From the NCBI GenBank assembly GCA_003013855.2, contig ML058343.1, positions 558,001-622,000 of the forward strand: a stretch of DNA of 64,000 bases. The letters are read 5' to 3'. The notes below the pieces were generated by a model. That model did no database searches. It saw only the letters and a program-made list of their open reading frames with translations, and was not told where the DNA came from. This stretch comes from Liriodendron chinense (taxonomy: Eukaryota; Streptophyta; Magnoliopsida; Magnoliales; Magnoliaceae). Below are positions 35,561 to 46,965 of this stretch, piece after piece (the stretch's first letter is position 1; each line of letters starts with the position of its first letter). Made by a program: the position numbers and the translations under genes.

Positions 35561-36016
35561 GGCTAATATTATTTTTGTTTTTCGCTCATCTCAGTAATAG
35601 TGACCTTATGAACGGTATGGCTTCCATGTAAACATGACAAGGTTTTTAGGGAGGTTTAACTGCAGTCATTTCCCTACCCACTGTTCCAGTCATGCAGGCC
35701 ACTGAAAGCACTAGTTCGGTGTAATTTATTGTCCCATGTCTTAAATGATCTGGAAAAAATCGATGGACGTTATAGATTTGTGACCGTTGGAGTTGATCCT
35801 GACCATTAGAAACGGCTTTTCCTGTAAGGTTAATCACCATTGTTTCCTTTACTATAATCCATTTTCCATTTCGACCTACTTAATTTTTTAAATCATGCCC
35901 TACGCCCTAAAGCTAGCTTTCATTACGGATGGACGGCATGGACGTACTTCCCAGTGGGCCTCTTAGCTAGGGGTTCCACCTACCACTGTCGATTCGGTGT
36001 ACCATCTAATCTAGTG

Positions 36017-36256
36017 CATACGCTGGGATGTTAAATGGGGCCCAATGTGATGCTCATGAGAAATCCACCCTGTTCATTCATTTTGAGATCATTTATAAGA
36101 CACAAAACAAAAAATGAGGTGCATCCAAAACTAAAGTAGGCCATATAAAATAATTCTTAATTTAGGTCTCATACCCTAAAATGAGCTCACAAAATGGATG
36201 GACAGGGTGGATTTTTCACACGAACATCATGACTGCCCTACCTAGCATCCCATCCA
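36017..36256. mobile_element. Short foldback-like element, 240 bp
   Basis: The ends GCTGGGATG and CTAGCATCCCA are near inverted repeats. The arms carry GGGGCCCAATGTGATGC and CCACCCTGTTCATTCATTTTGAG, with the complement AAAATGGATGGACAGGGTGG on the right. No central region is left, so it is almost one long palindrome. Confidence 0.6.
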
Positions 36257-36464
36257 AAAGCCTTTAACAGGAAATCCAAATACCGTCATGTGTACTGATT
36301 TTACAAGTATTAAGGTGGCTACCTAGTATAAATAATTACTCTATATGAAAGGATTACACAAATTAAACCCATACGTCTAAAAGCATGAAAAGATTATATA
36401 GATTGCATTCAAGCATGCATAATCATAAGAACATAGAAATGAGTTGAACAACTACAACCAATTA

Positions 36465-36836
36465 TCAATCAAAATCTGAGGAACTCCCCTCACTCTCATT
36501 TGACATTTCCAATTCAGATGCATACGTCAAATTAATCATCTCTCCTTCAACCCACACCCTCGCTACACGGCTTACCATCCTCCTAATCTCCCTTTTCAGC
36601 CTTGCCAATGCAATCTCCATTTCTTCTAACGTACCACGTCTCATATTCAATGAATGTCGTTTGGGTATTGGAAGGCTGTATTTCCTACATTTGGATGCCC
36701 ATTGTTCTCCTTCACGTATTTGATGATCCCACTCAGCCCTTTTTATGCACATACGGTAGGAGTCGCCGGGAGGTGGATGTTGGTTGGGTTGCTGATGTGC
36801 ACGACGGTTTAGTGGCATATTTATGTATGAGTTCAA
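36465..36836 (-). CDS. Hypothetical protein, 123 aa
   Basis: Open frame from ATG (36834-36836) to the stop at 36465. I do not recognise it. The N-terminus is rich in Pro, Gln and His (QQPNQHPPPGDS). The middle is basic and Trp-containing. A heptad-like helix follows (LEEMEIALARLKREIRRMV), and the C-terminus is acidic and serine-rich (SNESEGSSSDFD). That mix of a basic region, a helix and an acidic tail is more protein-like than most open frames here. No promoter, intron or partner gene is visible, and it lies among transposon fragments, so it may be an exon of a lost gene or chance. Confidence 0.25.
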   Translation of the reverse strand: MNSYINMPLNRRAHQQPNQHPPPGDSYRMCIKRAEWDHQIREGEQWASKCRKYSLPIPKRHSLNMRRGTLEEMEIALARLKREIRRMVSRVARVWVEGEMINLTYASELEMSNESEGSSSDFD

Positions 36837-36984
36837 GTATTACGGATGAGTGGGGTGTAGGTGCATAATACACACCACATTATATATGTAGAAGGACCTG
36901 CCAGAGTAATGTTGAGTACAAACTGAGAATATGAGGGGTAATATCAAACAATTTGTGCATCGAATTGTTAGTTAACCCTGATAT

Positions 36985-37053
36985 GAGTAGTCATTTCGAA
37001 CAACCACTTTATTTGTGATACGAGTAGTCATTTCGAACAACCACTTTATTTGT
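36985..37053. repeat. 37 bp tandem duplication
   Basis: GAGTAGTCATTTCGAACAAC... ending CACTTTATTTGT occurs at 36985-37016 and 37022-37053. Confidence 0.92.
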
Positions 37054-37264
37054 ATTGGATTGTTTGGGACAACTCAATCCACTTTTGACTAGTCATTCAT
37101 TACAGTATGAGCGGTCATTATCGTGTCATTGGAATCATCATCCCTGTAACTTTTCAAAATTGATTGACGACTTGAATAAAAAAACATATATCAACTGTGG
37201 GGCCCACGAATCCCCTGGGTAGAATTTAAATAATGTACTAAGTTACTCAATTCCCTTTTTATCG

Positions 37265-37690
37265 TACTAAGTAAACATACTTGGTCCCATCGTGAATGTA
37301 TGTGGTTTATTCATGGTGATCCAAATCTCAGGTGGACCATAATACAGAAGCAACATTTTCGTAGTCAGATTTATGTATGTGGTTTATAAACTTCTAGTGA
37401 GCAACAAGAGTTTTGGTTCAATATGATATTTTCATAGTGTGTTCATCTAGGTCTCTGTAGGTCGGATTGAAAATAAACATTTCTTTGGTGGCTCCCATGA
37501 ATAATTTAATGGCCCCCATGAATATCAGTAATCAGTTCAATCACCACTGTTTCGTATCGTATGGTCCACCTAATGTTTCGTATATGCTTCATTTTTTGGA
37601 TCCTACCATGAAATGAGCTTAAAAATGTATGAATGATGTAGATGTAAGGCACATATATCACAGTAGGGCCACACAATTAGGGATCCACCT
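37265..37690. mobile_element. Foldback-like element copy, diverged
   Basis: Left arm fragment GGTCCCATCGTGAATGTATG and CAAATCTCAGGTGGACCATAA. Right arm TATGGTCCACCTAATG, TCATTTTTTGGATCC, ATGAATGATGTAGATG, CAGTAGGGCCACACA. Confidence 0.5.
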
Positions 37691-37701
37691 AAACCCCGCC
37701 T

Positions 37702-38103
37702 GGTGTATCCTGGTAACATCATAATAGGTGTTACCCTAACTGTATGGGGCGTACCTTGATATATTTTTTTTGTATGTCCGTTCATCTGTTGTTACATCTC
37801 ATTTTATAGGTAAATTCCAAATCATAATAAGATCCAAATCTTAAATCATACCAATATAATAAGTAGCTTGCAAATAAACATTATCAAAACCTTACGATGG
37901 GCTCTTTGATATTTTTAATGGTGGGCATTCAATTAGCACTATTTCAAGTGCAATGGTCCACTTGAGATTTGGATTTGCATAATTTTTGGAAGACCATCCT
38001 AAAAGGGCTAGAGAAATGGATGGACGGTGTGGATATACAAAATACTATCCATGTGGACCACCCGGTAGGGGTAACACCCAATAAGATGTTCCTGGGGTAA
38101 CAC
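37702..38103. mobile_element. MITE-like element, 402 bp, copy 1
   Basis: Terminal inverted repeats of about 48 bp: the left end starts GGTGTATCCTGGTAACATC and the right end is GTTCCTGGGGTAACACC. The two ends match at roughly three quarters of positions by eye. The interior resembles the foldback family (GTCCACTTGAGATTTGGATTTGC, GGATGGACGGTGTGGATAT). The same ends occur at 39095-39610. The target duplication cannot be assigned. Confidence 0.7.
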
Positions 38104-38149
38104 CTAATTTGCGCTCCCAACGCTAACATGGGCGCGGCTTCGCTGGATC

Positions 38150-38595
38150 CCTTACCGTGCCGTCCATTGTGTGATGTGTGTGTATTACATCCACTGCGTC
38201 AATTCATCTTGACGCAGTAAACATGAGGGATCCAGTCAACAATGGTACTCTCCCATTAAAATGAAGTGGATCCAAGACTCAAGTGGGGCCTCACTAAAGG
38301 AAAAGGTGGGTAGGTAAATTACTACCATTGAAACCTCCTTGGGGTCCACAGTGATGTTTATCTGACATCCATACCATTCATAAAGTCACTACTACTGGGA
38401 TGAACTGGAAACACAAATATTATCCTGATTCAAAACTCCTGTGGCTCCACAAATATTTCAACTGTGGACGTTTAATCCTCACGTTTTTGGCCCAGTTGAG
38501 TGTTGGATCCGATTCATTTTTGTCCTCATGTCCTAAAATGAGCTTCCAAAATGGCTGGACGGGGTGGATTTATCAAAAAACCCGGACTAAACTCC
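38150..38595. mobile_element. Foldback-like element copy
   Basis: It runs from CCTTACCGTGCCGTCCATTG to CTGGACGGGGTGGATTTATC. The interior has AGTGATGTTTATCTGACATCC and ACAAATATTATCCTGATTC. A similar right arm (GTGGACGTTTAATCCTCACG) is found near 46400, pointing to one subfamily. Confidence 0.55.
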
Positions 38596-39035
38596 GTAGG
38601 GCCCACCGTGGTTTAAGTATTTTATCCGCTCCGTCCATCCCTCTTAACAAATAATTTTAGGCATGGTGCCAAAAAATGAAGCATATAAAAAACTAAAGTG
38701 GACCACAACATAGAAGAAGTGTGTATTGAATGTCTATTATTGAAAATTTCTCAGATAATAGGGAAGTCTTGGATCAAACTGATAATTGTGTTTTCCGTTC
38801 ATCCATGTCCATGTGATCTTATGAACAGGTTGGATGACAAATAAACATCTGGTGGGGCCTGGGAAGGTTTCAACAGTGGAAATCATTATTCCCACTGTTT
38901 CCTGTGGCGTGGTCCACTTGAGATTCGGATATGCCTAAATTTTTGTCTCAACCCCTAAAATGAGATGAAAAAAACATATGGACGGAATAGATAAAGCACA
39001 TACATTGTAGGTGGGCCCAACAGTGTTTACTACGC
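38596..39035. mobile_element. Foldback-like element copy
   Basis: Left arm TAGGGCCCACCGTGG, CCGCTCCGTCCATCC, TAATTTTAGGCATGG. Right arm GGCGTGGTCCACTTGAGATT, ATATGGACGGAATAGATAAAG, GTGGGCCCAACAGTG. The two arms are complementary over about 150 bp with mismatches. Confidence 0.6.
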
Positions 39036-39094
39036 ACGATAAGAGCGTGCGGAGTTCGTCCGCACGCTATTTGAACTCCAAGGGGAATGAATTA

Positions 39095-39610
39095 GATGTT
39101 ACCCCGGTAACACCTTAGTGGGTGTTACCCCTACCGTGTGGGGCCCATCGTGATGTATTTTCTATATATCTATGCCATCTATCTTTTTTCTCTTATCATT
39201 TTAGGACATGATCCAAAACCTTAAGAAGATCCAAATCTCAGGTGGACCATACCACTAGAAACAGTGATTAATAACCATTATAAACGTTTTGTGGGCTACA
39301 AAAGTTTTGGATCAATCTGATATTTATATTTTCCTTTCATCAAGACCTTATTGACATTATTAAGAGCTTGGATTGCAAATAAACATTACCAAAACCTTAC
39401 CATGGGCTCTTTGGAATTTTTAATGGTGGGACACTCAATCACACTGTTTCTAGTGGTATGGTCCACTTGAGATTTGGATCTGCATAATTTTTGGAACCTT
39501 ATCCTAAAATGGGTTGTATAAACGGATCGACGGAGTGGATATACAAAATATCATCCATGTGGGCCATACGGTTGGGGTAACACCCACTAAGTTGTTCCCG
39601 GGGTAACACC
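39095..39610. mobile_element. MITE-like element, 516 bp, copy 2
   Basis: The left end is GATGTTACCCCGGTAACACC, followed by GTGGGTGTTACCCCTACCG. The right end is the complement form ending CCCGGGGTAACACC. Inverted repeats are about 50 bp and better conserved than in copy 1. Outside the ends AATTA and TAATT face each other, so the inverted repeat may extend further. The interior matches copy 1. Confidence 0.75.
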
Positions 39611-39633
39611 TAATTCGCGCCCAACTCTAAGAA

Positions 39634-39790
39634 CCCCCCCCCCCCTGTCTCTCGGCTCTCTCTCTCTGTCCATCTCTCTCTCTCTCGGCTCTCTCTCTCT
39701 CTGTCCATCCGTCCCTCCTACCGTTCCTCCTTCCCTCTCAAAAGCATCTCTCTCTCACCCCCTCTCAATCTCCCTTCCTCCCTCCATCTC
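39634..39790. repeat. C run and CT-rich low complexity
   Basis: A run of about 10 C residues is followed by TCTCTCGGCTCTCTC and CTGTCCATC repeats and further CT-rich sequence. Confidence 0.9.
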
Positions 39791-40196
39791 GACGGCATCT
39801 CTCCCTCTCCCCTCACGTGCTCCTTCCTCTTGCACATGTCAGCGGCTACCATCTACGACGGATATCTTCGGAAAAGCATTTCTCGCCAAATTCTGTTGGT
39901 TGCAAACTCCATCCTCCGATAAATCTCTTCATCTACTCCAACTGTAAGAGGTAACACATGTTAGGGTTTAATTTTTTTTTCGGGGCATTTGGTGTGTGCG
40001 AAATCTCCCATTTCGCATTTATTTCGGGGCATTTGGTGTGTGTGAAATCTCCCATTTTAATTTGGGTGCATTGATGAATAGGGAAAGGGATCCAGAATTT
40101 TTTTAATATTTTGGGCTGGGACTTGAGAGAGAGATGAGACAAACGCTGCTTGGGTAGTGGTGTTGCTATAGTCACTTGGCTACTAGTTGGTGGTCT

Positions 40197-40620
40197 ATGG
40201 GGCCCACCATCTTGTATGTGTTTTAGCCACGCCGTCCATTATTTTGTCCAAATCATTTTAGGGTTTGATCCCAAAAATGAGATAGATGTAAATCTCAGGT
40301 GGACCACACGATAGGAAAACATTAGTAATTGAATGTCCACCTTTAAAAACCTCCTGGGGGCCACTATAATGTTTGGTTGATATCCAACTTGTTGATTAGG
40401 TCATAAGGACCTGGATAAAGGGAAAAACAAATATCAGTTTGATACAAAACTTTCATGACCCCAAGAAGTTATTAATGATGGTCGTTCAATCAACATTGTT
40501 TCATGTGATTTGGTCCACTTGAGAATTGAATTTGCCTCATTTTTTTGCTCATGCCATAAATAGATTGGAAAAAATGGATGGACGGCATGGATGAAACACA
40601 GACATCATCATGGGGCCAAT
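40197..40620. mobile_element. Foldback-like element copy, best preserved
   Basis: Left arm: GGGGCCCACCATCTTGTATG, CACGCCGTCCATT, CAAATCATTTTAGGG, AAATCTCAGGTGGACCACAC. Centre: GTTGATATCCAACTTGTTG, TATCAGTTTGATACAAAAC. Right arm: ATTTGGTCCACTTGAGAATT, TTGCTCATGCCATAAATAG, AAATGGATGGACGGCATGG, ATCATGGGGCC. Arms of about 170 bp are complementary with scattered mismatches. This is the clearest example of the family plan. Confidence 0.7.
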
Positions 40621-40703
40621 GGAGCATCGACCAGTTGGCAATTGGCTATTCGCAACATCAACGCCTGTAGCCAAACCACAACTGCTTCTTGATGGTTTTC
40701 TGT

Positions 40704-41050
40704 GGGCCCCACCATGATTTATGTGTTGTACCCATGCCAACCATCCATTTCGGATGATTATTTTAGGGTGTTATCCCAAAAATGAAGAAGATACAACTGT
40801 CATGTGGACCACATCACAGGAAACAGTGGTGATATAATGCTTACCAATAAAAACCTTCTGGGGGCCACTATCATGTTTATTTCCCATCCAACCTATTGAT
40901 CTGGTTACATAGACCTGAATAAAGGGAAACCACAATTACCAGCTTGCTCCAAGACTTTTGTGGCCCTAAGAAGTTGAGAGGATGGGTGTAAAATCACCAT
41001 CGTTTCATATGGTGTGGTCCACCTCATAATTTCTAGTTCACTTTTACTTT
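40704..41050. mobile_element. Foldback-like element, right end truncated
   Basis: It begins GTGGGCCCCACCATGATTTA, with CCATGCCAACCATCCATTTC and GAAGAAGATACAACTGTCATG, and ends in TGGTGTGGTCCACCTCATAA without the rest of the right arm. Confidence 0.6.
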
Positions 41051-41259
41051 TTTAAGTTTTTTTCTCCCTACATTATAGGTATTTTGAATACGTGAGCCCA
41101 CTTTTATAACCCAAGTAATGATTATTTTTGCCTAAAAAAGTGGCCCAACTATTCATCTAGATGGGCTCAATAAGATGACATGTTTTTATTTAAGCTTTTT
41201 AGCATGCCAATTTGATTTTTTAAATGATTCCTTACTTAAAGCACTAGTTGGTGTGAATA

Positions 41260-41440
41260 TACAGCTTCTTACTTGTAACTAAGTTACAGGTTACCCAAAC
41301 ACAGAATATACTTGTCACCTATAAGTAAGTTACAACTTGCATCCAAACAAGATTACATGTAACTTACTTACACCTGTGAGTAAGTTACTTGTAACTTACT
41401 TATAACTTAAAAAAGTCACAAGCATCCAAACGCAGTCTTA
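41260..41440. repeat. GTAACTTAC-rich inverted repeats
   Basis: AAGTTAC and GTAACTT words recur about ten times in both orientations, ending with CATCCAAACGCAGTCTTAG. That phrase resembles the ends of hAT-type MITEs (complement: GCGTTTGGATG). A matching opposite end (CATCCAAACAAG near 41340) suggests one or two decayed short elements. Confidence 0.45.
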
Positions 41441-41506
41441 GGGATATTTTGAAAGATGTGATTTCTTAATTTTTTGTTATGTTTCATTTTGTAGTTATGT
41501 GGTTGT

Positions 41507-41511
<5 letters not shown>

Positions 41512-41592
<81 letters not shown>
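41512..41592. repeat. (TA)40 microsatellite
   Basis: Uninterrupted TA dinucleotide repeat of about 81 bp. Confidence 0.97.
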
Positions 41593-41596
<4 letters not shown>

Positions 41597-42248
41597 GCTA
41601 TCTGGAAAGCATTAAATTTATTAAAATTTTTGTGTCTCGCCTGCTAGCCCAGATGAAAGATGCCTAGGCGTTCCAAAGCAGGTCTCATTTTTTACTGTTA
41701 AGGAGACACAGTAACCCCACTAGAGTAGGTGCATCGTGTGAATAACAAAGTGGGAGTGTTGCCCAGCTAATAGGGTCAGGGCATTGCATGACTGACTTAA
41801 ATGAAAAATGCAATGAAATGTGAAACACAGCTAGCCCTTCATATTCATCAGCATTAAAATGTCAAGTAGGATTTGGGACCTTAGCATTGTGGAATACAAC
41901 TTCCACTTTCATATGGTATATGTCTTGGAAAAAGATAAATATAAGGTGAAGTAGGTGTGTTTCACACAAATTCATCTACGTCCGTAGTCTCAATGTCAAC
42001 AATTTGAGTTTCATTATGTTTAGCCCAAATTCATCTATTATGTAAAATTCTTTGCTAGTCAATGTGAAGGGTATAGGCTATTGGATATTCATAATCCCAC
42101 AATCATGATAACATTTATCACATAGCATAATGTCATTATATGAATTTATAGCATGTATAGTTGAGACTTTTAGTCGAGAATAATATTGTCATTATAATAA
42201 TTTCTTCATGTCTCCCACCTACAGCAATACGTTCAGCTAACTCAAACA

Positions 42249-43650
42249 ATGAGTGCTCCATCAGAAGTGCAGTGGTCTATTGTCGATACGCCAAGTGTTG
42301 AGGTTGTGCTAGATGTAAACGCCGAGCACACGCCTCAAATAGGAATGAAATTTGCTACTGAGGAGGAGGCAATAACCTTTTATAACGTCTATAAAAGGCA
42401 ATAACCTTTTATAATTTGCTACTGAAAGATGTACTATCATAACCCCATGGATCCTGGTTATAGTGAGGTGGTTGTTGAAGTACTGGGTGAAGCAATTACC
42501 CGGAGCCGTTTAATGACATTGTTGCCAAATGAAATGCTAAGTGGAGATGTAATTTCAAGCTTGAGTATTTATTTAGTTTATTGATCACTCTTAAGAGTTT
42601 TTTCATTACTGATTATTCATTATGTTTAAACAGGTAGTGAACGCGTATTTACAGTTGAGTGTACATCGACAAAAGGGAATGGAGAAGGGTGTACTACGTG
42701 CATATCTTTCATCGTATACAATGGTATGGATATGGTTGAGTAGATTGTTGCTGTTTTGGTATTTTTTTATCATCTTAACACCCTGCTACACTAAGAGTCA
42801 AGTCATTTCCAGGACAAACTGTTAATGCATGGAGATATCGGAGGTTGGTTCAAACTGGAGACGATCGGATACGACCTTTCAAAATATCATTGGGTAAAGA
42901 AATCATGTGAATTGTTTAATAAAATTTATATTATTTATGAATTTCGTAGCGATGACATATTGTGATTAACTTTCATGCAGGTCTTTGTGCTAGTTTGCCA
43001 AGATAAACACTGGTTCGCCTTTGCATTTAACTTAATAGAGGAGAAGGTATACTATCTTGACTCCTTGCGCTGTGGATGCGAGGAGAGAATAAGGGCTGTG
43101 TACCCATATCTTGTAAGTAAACATTACAGTTTTTTCATAATTGACGTTTAATATACACTAAATGTACGAAAATAATAAATATATGACATGTGTTTTAGCA
43201 AGCGGCATTTGAGAAAGTTTTTGAGTCTTATCACCTGGCGAAGAAATTGTCTTCCTGAAAATTGGAAGCGAATTCGATGGTCCCAAAGCAAGTTTCTGGG
43301 TGAGCACTATCTTCGCTTCTGATAAAGACAACACCCTCCTAACGAAAGTAACACATCATTTTCTGACCATACGATTATGCAGATGTGATTGTGGAATCTT
43401 CATGCTCCAGAATATAGAGACTTTTGATGGATCTCGGATAGATACGTATACACAGGTAATTAACAATTCATTAGACACTTGTTAAGACACGAGGTTCAAA
43501 CCAATTGCGTATATCTAAAACGTAAATTCTTGTTGAATGTAGAATGATATATCAAGTATACGTTTGAAGATTGCAAGGGATTTGGTCTGTGATGACCTGA
43601 ACAGGCGAAGATGGCGTCTTTTTATGGAGACGTCATACAAAAATCTTTGA
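42249..43650 (+). pseudogene. FAR1-like / Ulp1 (C48) protease gene relic
   Basis: A 51-codon frame from ATG 42249 ends in IGMKFATEEEAITFYNVYKR, the N-terminal part of a FAR1/FHY3-type DNA-binding domain. It is cut by TAA 42402 within a small local duplication. A Ulp1-type protease follows in pieces that join across good GT-AG introns: exon ending 42548 (RLMTLLPNEMLSGD), 42634-42723, 42813-42893, 42981-43112 (DKHWFAFAFNL and VYYLDSL, with the catalytic His and Asp), 43199-about 43258, 43383-43455 (CDCGIF with the catalytic Cys) and 43543-43650 (ending at TGA). The exon from 43199 reads into TGA and the next stretch has stops, so it is broken. C48 peptidases remove SUMO-like modifiers, and copies are carried by some plant MULEs (Kaonashi type) together with FAR1-like sequence. 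No transposase or TIR was found here. Confidence 0.75.
42368..42414. repeat. Local duplication that breaks the FAR1-like frame
   Basis: AGGCAATAACCTTTTATAA occurs at 42368 and 42397, and AATTTGCTACTGA occurs at about 42349 and 42412. The second copies bring in the TAA at 42402. Confidence 0.85.
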
Positions 43651-44219
43651 AAAAAGAAAAAACATATCTTTTTGAGTCTATTCCCTATAAAAAAATCGCG
43701 TGCTTGGATGTCCATTTTCCGTACAACAATTGTCCACTACTCACATTTGTCATCCTGAACGATGCACCGTTATACTGAAGGTGATCATACATACTCTTAT
43801 TGCATGTGGCTTTATATCTTCTGTTGGTATTAAGATATCTCTGTCCTTTTTCTCTGCAGTTGTTTTGCATTTGATTACGTTTGAGGCAAGTAAGGATGAT
43901 AAGATAGCTGAGAAACCAACAATATAGCATTCTCAATGGTTAGTGTTCAGATTATGTCCTTAATGAAAGTATTCTATTCATTACTGATCTTCAGGTATGT
44001 GGTGTCTGTCATTTTCGTAGAAAATTTTCTTTTGGTAGTCCTCGCTTCTAACAACAGCATCCCCATTCCAGGTCTGTTTACCTTTTAACTGCACTTTTTT
44101 CTTGCTGTTTCATTTTCTGCATAAATCTTGTAATGGCCTGTTTAGATTTGTTGAAAAGGTTGAAAAATCAATTGTACTTCCCCAGAAACCTTATTTGCTA
44201 AAGAGAGTGGGAAATAAAA
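43651..44219. other. Unassigned DNA
   Basis: A/T-rich sequence after the protease relic with no recognisable exon. It could be 3'UTR or introns of the relic. Confidence 0.4.
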
Positions 44220-44670
44220 TGATATGTGAATCACCATTGCTTCCATGGTATGGTCCACCTGATATTTTGGATCTGGCTCATTTTTTTTTTTGCTAATTTC
44301 CTAAAATGATGTACGAAAATGGATGAACGACTTGGATGTAGAAAACGTAAATGAAGGTAAGCCCCATGTTAATGGCTGGAGCGTCATGATGATGACAGAG
44401 CAGCGCCAATTTCCCATTCTCAGGTGGACCATACTATGGGAAGAAATGGTGGTTGAATGCCTGCATTTTCAGACTCTAATTGTCTTCCTATAATGTTAAC
44501 TTGCCATCGAACTTGTTAATTGAGTCATTTGTACCTGTACAAAGGAAAATTACAATGGTGAAGCATTCAATCACGACTGTTTGTGATATCATGGCCTGCT
44601 TGAGCTTTCTATCTGCTTAATATTTTGTTCAGGCACATAAATGATCTAAAAAAATGGATGAACGACATGG
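44220..44670. mobile_element. Two truncated foldback-like fragments
   Basis: At 44235-44385 there is a right-arm fragment (TATGGTCCACCTGATATTTT, GGATCTGGCTCATTTTTT, AAATGGATGAACGACTTGG). At 44420-44670 a second copy has a shortened left arm (TCTCAGGTGGACCATACTAT) and a right arm (AAATGGATGAACGACATGG). Confidence 0.55.
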
Positions 44671-46389
44671 CTCAGGCAGAGCAGAACTGATTTTGGAACT
44701 GTTGACTAAGGAACTGATTTTCGAGGTCGGTTAATGACTTTGGGATTTTCCAGAATCAGAAAGTACAACTTTTGCATGGTGTATCTCAGCAGATTTATTT
44801 GAAATTGCTTTACCACCTTTAGTGTCCGAAGAAATATTTGAGGGTTTCTGGAAATCTATTACCGTTAATGCTTGATTGGTTGAATTTCTTTAAGTTTGTT
44901 CTTCTACGTTCATTTAAAAGTCATGCCGACAGAACAATTGTTTGGGTTCTTGTCTTTTAAAGATTCTTGTGACATTGCAATTGATTTGACTGTTTGGATC
45001 ATTGAACCATGGTTCCAAATGCGAAGATTCCTGTGCATCAAGAATTTGCTCATTTGCTTATGACCTTGCCCATTGCTGTCTTAGTTTGAATGTAGCCAAC
45101 TCATTTCAATCAAGTATCATTTATCTTTTTCAGTTTGAGAGAACTATTGGATATTCAAGTTCAAGCTTTTCATCCTTCACTGTCAATGTGGCTTTGATTG
45201 TATGTGCATCTTGCAATGTATGTCCTTGACATGAAAATATTAAAGGGGTGGCAGTTGTTAGTAGTGGGTTTGTCTTTTGGTGTGCAGAAGAGACTTTTCA
45301 TTCAACTATTAAATGTGGTTTTGTAACTTCAGTTTCTTAAAATATTTATAGCTCCACACAAACAATATATCAACATTTACTGCTTTTTCCCTGAATGTAG
45401 GATGGTACAGAAACATCACAAAATTCCATTAGAAGCAAGAGGTTTCTAGCCTGTTTCTTTTTCTTTTTTTTTTTTGTCTGGTTAAACAAAAACCAAATGG
45501 TTTGATTTTGCCTCCCCGAGATTTAACGCCCATTCTGCCAAGCCAAAGTGTATAGTTTGCTCCCCCTTTTATGCTAAGAATCTAAGCTTCTGTGTTGGAG
45601 ACAACCTTAGAGTTAGGTTCTAGGAAGACACCTGGTTTTCTCAACAGTTGTTGTTGAGAAATTCGAAAGACTGTCTCTTATAGCCACCAACAAAGGGCCT
45701 CTGGTCTACCATTTCTGCCAAGGTTGAGCAGCATAATTGTCTGAACTCCCATGTTTTGTTGTGAACTCGGCGATGATGAAATTGTGAGTTTTACTAAACT
45801 TTTGCTCCTCCTGAATTCTGCAAATGTTCCCCTTTGATGGGAGTAGAGGTTGTGCATTCCTCACAATCTGGGATGCTGATGTTCATTGAAGGCTTTGTCT
45901 GATTTAGTTGGTTGCCATCTAGTGACAAATAGACCACTTTCAACATTGTGGAATGGTGAGGGATTTTGATACAGATTGAAAGGTCAGGCTGAAGAGGAAT
46001 CTATGGGTTTAGGTGATTCAATTGAGGAAAAAGGCTTCAATTGAGGAAAAGGGGATTTTGCCCACAATTGTTTCTAAAAAGTGAGCAGATTAGGCTAGGC
46101 AATGCATTTAATTTGGTTGCTCTTAAATCGCGCTTGATCAATTATAGACTTTCATTCAAATTTACCAAGTGTTGGTGTGTTGGGTTAATTTATTCACCAA
46201 AAGCATGATTCTTAAATCAATTATAAAAGAGAAAAGGAAAAAAATATCCATATTGATGTCCATATGCTCCATATTGATTCAAGATGGTTCCAAAAAAGTT
46301 CAGTCATATTTCACTACAATTATAAATCACTTCTTTTTCTATTTACTTTGACAGGAGTGGATCAACTCTGAAACAGATCGCTTTCTGCA
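44671..46389. other. Unassigned DNA
   Basis: I recognise no gene, RNA or element end. T-rich tracts (a run at 45465-45475) and short open frames only. Confidence 0.45.
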
Positions 46390-46965
46390 TATATGGTGTC
46401 TTCAACTGTGGACGTTCAATCCTCACGTTTTTTGGCCCACTTGAGTCTTGGATCCAGTTCATTTTTGTTATCGTGTCCTCAAATGAGCTCCCAAATCAGT
46501 AGGTCGCGATGGATTTATCAAAAAACATCACTTTAGGCCCCACCTTGGTTCCCAGCGCAAGGCTTTCGCAGGAAATCCCCGCCCGAATGCAGTGGTAAGG
46601 TACACAAAGGTGTACTGACGTTGTGAAGTTCTTCCACCATGACCCACGTGTTATATCCAATCCATCCCTCAATTTTTTGAGATTTTTTCTAAGGCCTGAT
46701 CTAAAAAATAAGAAAGATCCAAAGTTTCAGTGGACCACATTACAGAAAGCAGTGAGACTGAACGCATACCATTGAAACCCTCTTGGGGTCATAGAAGTTT
46801 TGGTTCAGTCCGATATTTGTTTTTGCCCTTCATCCAGGTCCATGTGACCTTATGAACAGTTTAGACGGCAAATAATCATCATGGTGGGCCATATGTATGT
46901 TTTGACGGTGAGAATCATTGTAGGGTCTGCGTTTTCTGGTGTGGTCCACGTACACCAGCGAATCT
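46390..46965. mobile_element. Two adjacent foldback-like fragments
   Basis: At 46390-46545 there is a right arm closely related to 38455-38600 (CAACTGTGGACG, TCAATCCTCACG, GGATTTATCAAAAAAC). At 46600-46965 a fuller copy has ATCCAATCCATCCC, TCAGTGGACCACATTACAG, TCCATGTGACCTTATGAACAG and TGGTGTGGTCCACG. Confidence 0.55.
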
